A DNA stretch of 22,461 bases from an uncultured Coprococcus sp. (GTDB taxonomy: Bacteria > Bacillota > Clostridia > Lachnospirales > Lachnospiraceae). Shown in pieces: positions 15,967 through 22,121 of this stretch. The notes beneath the pieces were generated by a model. That model saw only the letters and a list, made by a program, of their open reading frames with translations. It did no database searches and had not been told where the DNA came from. Where the stretch lies: assembly GCA_900548215.1 (NCBI GenBank), contig URJI01000046.1, positions 1 through 22,461 of the forward strand. The letters run 5' to 3'. Position numbers and translations under genes: made by a program. Every line of letters begins with the position of its first letter. Position 1 is the first letter of the stretch.

Positions 15967-16569
15967 CTAATCGTCGTAATCAGGCATATCATTGAAGTAC
16001 ATCTTGAGGAAGTTTGTGCTGTTCTCAAGAATTCTCATGGTTGATGGCAGAGGTACTGCAATGAGGTCATTAAAGACATATTCGCCTGCGGCAGAGTCTA
16101 TTTCGCGTCCCATCTGAGATTCGTTGTGTGTATAGTCGGCGTTGAAACCGCCATATTTGTTGCCTCTTGCATCAAGTCTGATCCATTTCTTAAGATCAGG
16201 GTGATATACGGCATTCAGTGCATGCATGGCAAGCTTGCCGCCTTTGTGCTTGAGACGTACATAACAAAAGCCGGTGTAAAAGTTATTGGCACGGAGAAGT
16301 GCAGCCAGCAGGTTTGCTTTTGAGTAGCTGATTCCTGTGCGCGCTTCAAGAACGTCCGAGGCGCTGATCGTAATAACTGTAAAATTGCTATCATATGTGT
16401 GAGAAATCTCATCGCGGACAAAATAGTAACATGCCTGTATGATCTCGTCGCTGCTCTTGCACTTATCTGCCAGTTCTTTTGCTTTTGCGGCGACGATAGG
16501 ATTGTCATAATCAACATACTTGTCGTATTGTAAATATGCAGAATCCTTATTTCTCTGTATTAGTTGCAT
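15967..16569 (-). CDS. Transglutaminase-like protein with Ser in the catalytic Cys position
   Basis: The 200-residue protein resembles bacterial transglutaminase-like (papain-fold) proteins. The block TGISYSKANLLAALLRANNFYTGFCYVRLK matches the usual GICYAK-type active-site helix, but the expected nucleophilic Cys is Ser81 (AGC). The other triad members look intact: His116 in AMHALNAVYHP and Asp133 in WIRLDARGN. The protein may have lost thiol chemistry, act as a serine variant, or be a binding protein. No signal peptide is seen, so it should be cytoplasmic. The ribosome binding site AAAGGAGAG overlaps the end of the upstream methyltransferase gene, whose stop ends 4 bases before this ATG, so translation is probably coupled. 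Confidence 0.82.
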   Translation of the reverse strand: MQLIQRNKDSAYLQYDKYVDYDNPIVAAKAKELADKCKSSDEIIQACYYFVRDEISHTYDSNFTVITISASDVLEARTGISYSKANLLAALLRANNFYTGFCYVRLKHKGGKLAMHALNAVYHPDLKKWIRLDARGNKYGGFNADYTHNESQMGREIDSAAGEYVFNDLIAVPLPSTMRILENSTNFLKMYFNDMPDYDD

Positions 16570-16573
16570 TGTG

Positions 16574-17773
16574 TCATCTCTCCTTTATTACTTGAAATAT
16601 GTAGAACTTCAGATAATAAGATTCATCTGCAGCCCACAAAATCGGGTGGTCAGGAGCCTGTGTCCGGAATTCAACCTGACGAAGCCTAACGTGCGAATTC
16701 GTGGCAGCCTGTCTGATGGTTTTGGTGAACAGCTCAAAATCCATGAAATGTGAACATGAACATGTTGCGAGAAATCCCCCATCTCTTACAAGCTTCATTG
16801 CGCGCAGGTTTATCTCTCGATACCCCTTGACAGCGTTCTTTATTGAGTTCCTTGACTTTGTGAATGCGGGTGGATCCAGAATGACTACGTCAAACTGCTC
16901 CCCTTTAGATTCTAATTCTGGAAGAAGGTCAAAGACATCTCTGCACTGGAATGTGACTGTGTCTTCGAGTCCGTTTAGTTTTGCATTTTCACGTGCCTGT
17001 GCTATCGCCAGTTCTGATGCGTCTACTCCCACAACGCTTCTAGCCCCGGCTATACCGGCATTGAGTGCAAATGATCCTGTGTGCGTAAAGCAGTCAAGAA
17101 CCTTTGCGTCTTTGCATATCCGTTGAATGGCAAGACGATTATACTTCTGATCCAGGAAGAATCCGGTCTTCTGACCGTCTTTCACATCGACAATATATCG
17201 AACGCCATTTTCATTTATCTGAACATCGGTGTCAAACTCGTCACCGATAAATCCCTTATAAGGATCCATCCCCTCATGTTTTCTCACTTTCGCATCGCTG
17301 CGTTCATAAACACCCTGAATTATTATACCATCATTTTTAAGTATATTTTTTAAAATATTTATTAACAAATTTTTAACTTTATCAATGCCGAGGGCAAGAG
17401 ATTCTACAACGAGAACATTTTCAAATTTGTCAATGACGATTCCGGGCAGAAAATCAGCTTCTCCAAATACAATTCGACAGCTGCTGGTATCGACAGTCTT
17501 CTTTCTGTAGTCCCAGGCATCCTGTAGTCTCTTTGTAAAGAATTCTTCATTGATATCGGTATTCACATCCCTGGTGAGCATACGGATGATGATCTTGGAG
17601 TTCGTATTAATGAATCCTTTGCCGAGATGATATCCGTCAAAGTCGTTCACTATAATGATATCACCGTTTTCGAAGTTCCCTGTTATAGAGTCCACCTCGT
17701 TGTCAAATATCCATGCACCGCCTGATTTCAAGAGACGGCCCTCCCCTTTTTTTAATGTAACAATAGCACTCAT
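16574..17773 (-). CDS. RlmI/YwbD-type SAM-dependent 23S rRNA (cytosine-C5) methyltransferase
   Basis: The 399-residue protein matches the RlmI family (E. coli RlmI, 396 residues, makes m5C1962 in 23S rRNA). An N-terminal PUA domain covers about 1-72 (GEGRLLKSGGAWIFDNEVDSI). A central domain contains GFFLDQKYNR (205-213). The Rossmann methyltransferase domain has motif I VLDCFTHTGSFALNAG (225-240), an acidic SAM ligand in VGVDAS, motif IV DPPAF (300-304) and CSCSHF (338-343). An upstream extension of the open frame exists, but ATG 17773 is preceded by AAAGGAA at the right distance and fits the family length. It is the first gene of the operon with the transglutaminase-like and rhomboid genes. 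Confidence 0.92.
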   Translation of the reverse strand: MSAIVTLKKGEGRLLKSGGAWIFDNEVDSITGNFENGDIIIVNDFDGYHLGKGFINTNSKIIIRMLTRDVNTDINEEFFTKRLQDAWDYRKKTVDTSSCRIVFGEADFLPGIVIDKFENVLVVESLALGIDKVKNLLINILKNILKNDGIIIQGVYERSDAKVRKHEGMDPYKGFIGDEFDTDVQINENGVRYIVDVKDGQKTGFFLDQKYNRLAIQRICKDAKVLDCFTHTGSFALNAGIAGARSVVGVDASELAIAQARENAKLNGLEDTVTFQCRDVFDLLPELESKGEQFDVVILDPPAFTKSRNSIKNAVKGYREINLRAMKLVRDGGFLATCSCSHFMDFELFTKTIRQAATNSHVRLRQVEFRTQAPDHPILWAADESYYLKFYIFQVIKER

Positions 17774-17820
17774 TATATGTTCCTTTCTACTGATCTGCAT
17801 CAGTTCATTGTCTAATCTGC

Positions 17821-17850
17821 ATTTTATCATAGAAGATGGACAATTCACAA
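17821..17850 (-). promoter_or_regulatory. Probable promoter of the methyltransferase operon
   Basis: On the minus strand, TTGTGA (17850-17845) and TAAAAT (17826-17821) are separated by 18 bp. It lies about 45 bases upstream of the ATG at 17773 and points away from the CAP-domain gene's promoter. It is a reasonable but not perfect sigma-A match. Confidence 0.5.
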
Positions 17851-17901
17851 CAATGATATATGTAACAGAATTGTAACAAAAAATCCCTAAAAAAGTTATA
17901 C

Positions 17902-17930
17902 TTGTAAAAAACATGTAACACGTGTATACT
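17902..17930 (+). promoter_or_regulatory. Promoter of the CAP-domain gene
   Basis: TTGTAA (17902-17907), a 17-bp spacer and TATACT (17925-17930) place the transcription start near 17937, exactly where the first copy of the tandem leader element begins. The spacer carries ACATGT and ACGTGT palindromic hexamers. Copies of TGTAACA lie at 17861, 17872 and 17914 and could be regulator sites. Confidence 0.7.
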
Positions 17931-17936
17931 ACGAGC

Positions 17937-18127
17937 TGTATCATAAGGGGGAACCGCGAAGCGGGGGATGCCTTATGATAATGCAGGCGCCGCACGAAGT
18001 GCCAAGGAATGCGCCTGCTCAATAATGTATCATAAGGGGGAACCGCGAAGCGGGGGATACCTTGTGATAATGTAGGCGCCGCACGAAGTGCTTTGGAATG
18101 CGCCTGCTCAATATATCATAAGGAGGG
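17937..18127 (+). repeat. Tandem direct repeat, two full copies and a partial third
   Basis: Copy 1 spans 17937-18025 and copy 2 spans 18026-18111, differing at only six aligned positions plus a 3-base length difference at the end. A third, truncated copy starts at 18112 (TATATCATAAGGAGGG) and carries the ribosome binding site. The repeat is more GC-rich than the AT-rich DNA before it. It is not a CRISPR array: there are no spacers. Confidence 0.95.
17937..18127 (+). promoter_or_regulatory. Candidate tandem structured RNA leader (riboswitch-like) of the CAP-domain gene
   Basis: Each copy can form two stems. Stem 1: TATCATAAGG with CCTTATGATA (17939-17948/17971-17980; copy 2 18028-18037/18060-18069), enclosing GGGAA, the hairpin CCGC-GAA-GCGG, and GGGATG. 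Stem 2: GCAGGCGC with GCGCCTGC (17983-17990/18011-18018; copy 2 18072-18079/18100-18107), enclosing the hairpin GCAC-GAA-GTGC and an eight-base bulge ending GGAAT. In copy 2 two stem changes (A to G at 18064, C to T at 18073) give G-U pairs and the other four fall in unpaired positions. The predicted transcript starts at the first base. The partial third copy repeats the stem 1 left arm and merges with the AAGGAGG ribosome binding site, so upstream right arms could mask it. No known riboswitch class was recognised. Confidence 0.7.
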
Positions 18128-18134
18128 CATAAGA

Positions 18135-20099
18135 ATGTCTAAGAAGAGAGATAATGCGGAGAGCCGCACGGACATGAAGAAGATTATAGTCAGTGTGATA
18201 GCTGTTGTCCTTACTGTGGCGGTTATCTTTTCGGCAAATGTGATCACCCGGGCTGATGAGGCTGACGTGGCAGTGATTGCAACTTCTACAGATGCAGATA
18301 AGGCAGGAATTATCCTGGATAGCGACGGATACTTCAGATATTATAAAGAAGGTGTTGCGTATACAACGCCAGGCTGGATAAGTGTGAATGATGAGGATCT
18401 GCGCATAAGCAAGGCTGGTCATGTGACAGAGTCATATAACACAACTACAAAGGTGCTGAGCCTGTACAGAAGCGGCAGGAAGACAAAGGCAAGCAATCTC
18501 GCATTTGTGCTTAAGGACGGATATGTATATGTGTTTGATGCAAATGGTGTGCAGGTAAGCAAAGAGGGATGGTATGTAACTGATTCAGCAAATAAATATT
18601 ATGTGTCAAAGAACAGCAGGGTTACAAAGAAATTTGTGCGCTCAGGAAGTATCATCAACATGTACAGTTACCAGAAAAGCGGACTTATGTGGAAGAAGTA
18701 TACTAACTCATGGCAGACTGTAGACAATAAGGATTACTATTTCAACAAATATGGAATATGTACAACTGTATATGACAGAACGACAAGAAAGGCATCTGTG
18801 TTAAACAGCAGCAAGAAATTTGTGCCAGCAAGAAACCAGATGGTTACCTTGAGAGATGGAAAGAATTATTATTTCAATCTGCAGTCAAAAAAGACTACTA
18901 AAAAGGGCTGGTATAGTCCTCAAGATGGCATATATATGTATGTTGGAACAAACGGAACGGTGATAAGGAAGGTTTACAGATCAAACAAGCTGTATGTTGC
19001 CTCTGCTTACAATGCATCCAAAAAGTTGTGGGTGTCAAGCAAGAATATGTGGATAAATACAGGAAGTAAGCTGATATATATCAACAAATACGGTGTAGGA
19101 ACTAAGGTATATAATATTTCATCAAGGACATTATATACGTATTCAGCAAAGACAAAGGGATATGTAAAGGTCAGGAACAAGCTTGATAAACTGAATGGAA
19201 AAAAGTATTATTTCTATAATAAAGATGGTGTAAGAGCCTTGGCAAATGGATGGAAGAAGGCATCATCAACAGAATATTATTATGTAAGCAGATCGGGATA
19301 TGTGACAGCTAAGTACATAAGTAAAAATGGAATAAAGACTTATTTTGATCTGAACTACAGTAAGAACAGTTGGGTTCAGAGAAAACAGGTGTGGAAGAAT
19401 GTTGGAGACACAAAGTATTATTTTAACAACCGCGGAATAGCGACAATATGTTACGATTCTTCAACAAAAAGAGGTTACACATTCCAGAGTGGAAAATGGA
19501 AGGCTATAACAAGAACAATAAGAAAGATAGACAGATCCAGCTACTACTTTGATGGATATGGAAGAAGAGTGACAAAAGCCGGTGTGTATAAGACATCAAA
19601 TGGATATCTTGCATATGTAAATGGCTATGGCATTGTCTATAAGAAGGAGTATGATCTGTCAGTAAAGAGAAATTACAGCATAGATCTTGGCAATGGAAGA
19701 ACTACAAGCGTATATGGATATTATGAGCTGGAAGAGGCGCAGGCTTTGATGCAGGAAGTAAATCAGTATCGTATAGACAATGGCCTTTCACCGCTTAAGA
19801 TATCAAAATCACTGACGGAGACAGCAACAACCAGAGCCAAGGAGATAAGCAATACATATGACCACACAAGGCCAAATGGAACGCTGTGTACAAAGTCTAT
19901 GTATGAGCTTTTTGGCGAGAATCTGGCGTGTGGTTTCAGTTCAGGGGATCTGGCGTTTAGAGCATGGACAAAATCTACAGCCCACGACAGAAATATGCTC
20001 AGTACATCATACAAGACAATAGGTGCTGCTGTATTTATTGCACTGGATAATGATAAAGAGGGCTTCGTAAGATATTATGTGCTGACATTTGGACAATAA
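18135..20099 (+). CDS. Secreted wall-binding-repeat protein with C-terminal CAP (SCP/PR-1) domain
   Basis: The 654-residue protein has a Sec signal or anchor (about 14-37, IIVSVIAVVLTVAVIFSANVI). A long array of degenerate wall-binding repeats spans about 55-510, with recurring motifs such as KDYYFNKYG, KNYYFN, KYYFYNKDG, KYYFNNRG and SYYFDGYG spaced some 20-45 residues apart. Such repeats bind choline, teichoic acid or glucans in relatives. A CAP domain fills about 530-654, with VNQYRIDNGLSPLK, a conserved His in DHTRPNG, Glu in GENLA, and the AHDRNML segment. Bacterial CAP proteins are secreted and their activity is mostly unknown. I chose ATG 18135 because AAGGAGGG ends 7 bases before it; the longer frame from 18093 starts inside the leader repeat. 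It is a monocistronic surface protein, probably controlled through the tandem leader. Confidence 0.88.
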   Translation: MSKKRDNAESRTDMKKIIVSVIAVVLTVAVIFSANVITRADEADVAVIATSTDADKAGIILDSDGYFRYYKEGVAYTTPGWISVNDEDLRISKAGHVTESYNTTTKVLSLYRSGRKTKASNLAFVLKDGYVYVFDANGVQVSKEGWYVTDSANKYYVSKNSRVTKKFVRSGSIINMYSYQKSGLMWKKYTNSWQTVDNKDYYFNKYGICTTVYDRTTRKASVLNSSKKFVPARNQMVTLRDGKNYYFNLQSKKTTKKGWYSPQDGIYMYVGTNGTVIRKVYRSNKLYVASAYNASKKLWVSSKNMWINTGSKLIYINKYGVGTKVYNISSRTLYTYSAKTKGYVKVRNKLDKLNGKKYYFYNKDGVRALANGWKKASSTEYYYVSRSGYVTAKYISKNGIKTYFDLNYSKNSWVQRKQVWKNVGDTKYYFNNRGIATICYDSSTKRGYTFQSGKWKAITRTIRKIDRSSYYFDGYGRRVTKAGVYKTSNGYLAYVNGYGIVYKKEYDLSVKRNYSIDLGNGRTTSVYGYYELEEAQALMQEVNQYRIDNGLSPLKISKSLTETATTRAKEISNTYDHTRPNGTLCTKSMYELFGENLACGFSSGDLAFRAWTKSTAHDRNMLSTSYKTIGAAVFIALDNDKEGFVRYYVLTFGQ

Positions 20100-20106
20100 A
20101 AATGTC

Positions 20107-20135
20107 TTGTAAAGATGATTTATTATTGTTTAAAT
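20107..20135 (+). promoter_or_regulatory. Possible promoter of the repeat-protein/glycosyltransferase/GtrA operon
   Basis: TTGTAA (20107-20112), a 17-bp spacer and TTAAAT (20130-20135) lie in the AT-rich gap after the CAP-domain gene. The gap also holds an AT-only inverted repeat (ATTTATT/AAATAAAT) but no clear terminator, so read-through from the CAP gene is possible. Confidence 0.3.
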
Positions 20136-20233
20136 AAATTGAATTATGTGTGAAAATAGAGTACCATACATAGTATAAAGCAATTGGTCGGATAGTATGT
20201 GAAAACTGGCTAGTTTGGAAATGGAGATTGTGT

Positions 20234-21175
20234 GTGGGTTACATATATTCGTCGTTAGATAGGGGCGCTGATGAAGATCAGTTTACATATGATAACAGAA
20301 TAATAAAGATGCTGCCCATGACAGCGGGCAGAGCATATTTCGATCTGCGCAATTACAATGCGCAGACTGGAGAATTCTATGTATATATTGAATGGGATGA
20401 GGATATCAACAGGAGGCTTGCGTATCCTCTTCCATCAGGGGGATATTTTGTCAAAACCACGATATCTCAGGCTTACATATTTCACAGACTTGAATGTGGA
20501 CTTCCGGTATATATGAAGTTTGTTTCAAGAGGCAGCGGGTTGTATCCGTACAGAACATTTACTATGCTGGATGGAAGGCCATACAGCGTGGAATTTGGCG
20601 GTGGCGAGCTTAGACCGTTTGAAGACCGGTATGAGGAGTTAGGTTGTAAGCAGCATCCAGATGGCAGAGATGAGACTGCGGGAAGCCATACAGGTTCGTC
20701 GGTATCATCGGCCGGAAGTGGAAGATTTGTATGGAGTGGAAGCCGTATGAGAGAGTTGTTTGGCAGCCAGGGCGGATTTCGGATGCTTTTCGGAAGTCAA
20801 AGAGGTCTGCGCCTGCTTTCGGGCAGTCAGAGATATATGTCTGGTGGCAGCGGTATGAGAATGCTTTCCGGCAGTCAGAGAGGCTTGCGCCTGCTTTCGG
20901 GCAGCCATATATATATGTCTGGAGGCAGCGGCATGAGGATGTTTTCCGGAAGTCAGAGAGGCTTGCGCCTGCTTTCAGGCAGCCAGATAAGAGGCGTTTT
21001 TGATATGTCACACAGGATTCCTGAATTGCAGTCTGAAGAAGATCTCTCTATCGGCCAAAAGCCTGTAATATACGAAGCATTTCCTGCGCAGTGGCAGCTC
21101 ATAAACAGGCACAGGAGACCGACCAGAAGGATTGGCGGTAATGCGACATTTGGATATGGACTTGATCTTATCTGA
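20234..21175 (+). CDS. Unrecognised protein with 26-residue GSQ/LRLL repeats
   Basis: I do not recognise this 313-residue protein. Residues 1 to about 140 look like a compact beta-rich domain (FDLRNYNAQTGEFYVYIEWDED, LAYPLPSGGYFVKTTISQAYIF). Residues about 165-255 are a Ser/Gly/Arg-rich repeat region with the pattern SGSQRGLRLLSGSQ..YMSGGSGMRM. The tail is short (INRHRRPTRRIGGNATFGYG). No signal peptide or membrane segment is present. There is no ATG near the start: GTG 20234 is preferred because TGGAG ends 7 bases before it, while the TTG at 20228 would sit against that site. The stop overlaps a possible ATG of the next frame, and the glycosyltransferase-like gene follows at once. The N-terminal domain and tight linkage argue that it is real. 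Confidence 0.65.
   Translation: MGYIYSSLDRGADEDQFTYDNRIIKMLPMTAGRAYFDLRNYNAQTGEFYVYIEWDEDINRRLAYPLPSGGYFVKTTISQAYIFHRLECGLPVYMKFVSRGSGLYPYRTFTMLDGRPYSVEFGGGELRPFEDRYEELGCKQHPDGRDETAGSHTGSSVSSAGSGRFVWSGSRMRELFGSQGGFRMLFGSQRGLRLLSGSQRYMSGGSGMRMLSGSQRGLRLLSGSHIYMSGGSGMRMFSGSQRGLRLLSGSQIRGVFDMSHRIPELQSEEDLSIGQKPVIYEAFPAQWQLINRHRRPTRRIGGNATFGYGLDLI
20791..20988 (+). repeat. 78-bp in-frame tandem repeat, about 2.5 copies
   Basis: The marker GCGCCTGCTTTC occurs at 20809, 20887 and 20965, exactly 78 bases apart. Units are 20791-20868, 20869-20946 and a partial unit from 20947. The period is divisible by three, so gain or loss of a unit would keep the frame. Divergence between units is low and is partly synonymous. 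Confidence 0.9.
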
Positions 21176-21204
21176 TGTGTTATATGATGTTAGATGGAGG
21201 ATTT

Positions 21205-22050
21205 ATGGCGGAGATAAAAGGGTTTCACACATTGTGGACTGCCCCGTTTTTTCAGAATAATGATAGAGACACATATGATATGCAGGATTATGAACTGCTT
21301 ACCATGATTTTGTCAGCTCTTATGTGGAGAAAGAATAATGGCCCTGTCACCATGTATGGTGATTCAAGGGCCATTGATTTTATAGGAGAAAAAGGAATTG
21401 CGGATATATGGGATGGTGGATTAAAGGTAATTCACGTGCCGGGCAGTGTGCCGCCCCGGGTGTTCTGGGCGGCGGGGAAACTGTATGCATTGAGGCTAGT
21501 GGATATGCCTTCTGTTATGGTGGATATGGATCTGATCGTATGGAAAAATGTATCCGGTTACATAGATGGCGCAGATGTATGCGCAATACATAGAGAAGGA
21601 CTGTATCCGGACGTGTATCCTGATAAGAGTTTTTTTAATATGAATGATTCTTACAGCTTTGATTCGGACTGGGACTGGGATGAGCCGGCAGTAAATACTT
21701 GCATGTTATATATCCGTGATAATGAGTTTAAGAATTATTATGTGGACAAAGCTGTTGATTTTATGGAGAATTGCCTGGAGAAAGATGAGAATCTGTGTCA
21801 CATGGTATTTGCGGAACAGCGGATGCTGGCTTTGTGTGCACGGCAGAAAGGGATAGAAGTGTCATCTTTTTTTCCTGAGGCCGTGGATATTGAGAGACAG
21901 GACATGTTCACACATATATGGGGATATAAGAATATATTGAAATTCAACTATCAGAAGAGAGTTGAGTTCAACAGAAAACTGTGTGATCGTATAGAGAGAG
22001 ACTTTCCTGAGTATGCCGGGCTGGTGGCAGAGCTTGATGTAGCCAGATGA
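21205..22050 (+). CDS. Glycosyltransferase-like protein with DxD motif (DUF6734-like)
   Basis: The 281-residue protein looks like a cytoplasmic GT-A-type glycosyltransferase relative. It starts MAEIKGFHTLWTAPFF, continues with YELLTMILSALMWRKNNGPVTMYGD and IFWAAGKLYAL-like text (RVFWAAGKLYALRL), and has VMVDMDLIVWK with a DxD motif at Asp107-Asp109. DxD motifs bind the metal and nucleotide sugar. The family name is my recollection and should be treated as likely, not proven. GGAGG (21196-21200) precedes ATG 21205 by 4 bases; a longer in-frame start at 21175 overlaps the previous stop but has no ribosome binding site. A GtrA-family membrane gene follows, which suits a role in surface glycan decoration. 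Confidence 0.7.
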   Translation: MAEIKGFHTLWTAPFFQNNDRDTYDMQDYELLTMILSALMWRKNNGPVTMYGDSRAIDFIGEKGIADIWDGGLKVIHVPGSVPPRVFWAAGKLYALRLVDMPSVMVDMDLIVWKNVSGYIDGADVCAIHREGLYPDVYPDKSFFNMNDSYSFDSDWDWDEPAVNTCMLYIRDNEFKNYYVDKAVDFMENCLEKDENLCHMVFAEQRMLALCARQKGIEVSSFFPEAVDIERQDMFTHIWGYKNILKFNYQKRVEFNRKLCDRIERDFPEYAGLVAELDVAR

Positions 22051-22121
22051 TACCGGCGGGGGCATGTCTTGCACCGGTTAGCTGCTGAACATGAGAAGAT
22101 GACAGGGTGAGAGGACGTCGT

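Noticed and set aside
17774..18022. N-terminal extension of the RlmI-type methyltransferase on the minus strand
   Set aside because: It would run through the CAP-gene promoter and leader repeat, and the PUA domain starts properly at 17773 with a ribosome binding site.
17937..18111. CRISPR array
   Set aside because: Two 86-89-base copies directly abut, with no spacers and no cas genes nearby.
17937..18111. Mobile miniature element (MITE or REP type), suggested by the paired inverted repeats and GCGAAGC mini-hairpins
   Set aside because: No target-site duplications were seen. The copies start at the predicted transcription start, end in the ribosome binding site, and differ in ways that keep pairing only in plus-strand RNA. 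A genome-wide search could still reopen this.
17937..18111. Known riboswitch classes: c-di-AMP (ydaO), c-di-GMP-I, guanidine-II (ACGR loops), glycine
   Set aside because: The conserved core sequences I remember for these are absent. The ACGA-like text in GCACGAAGTGC pairs as a GAA triloop instead of an ACGR tetraloop. This is from memory, without a covariance search.
20610..21011. Open frames on the minus strand and in another plus frame across the 78-bp repeats
   Set aside because: A stop-free repeat with a period divisible by three opens several frames at once. Only the frame from 20234 has an N-terminal domain outside the repeats and linkage to the next gene.
22051..22077. ACCGG/CCGGT hairpin as a terminator between the glycosyltransferase-like and GtrA genes
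   Set aside because: Only five base pairs close a 17-base loop and no T-run follows.
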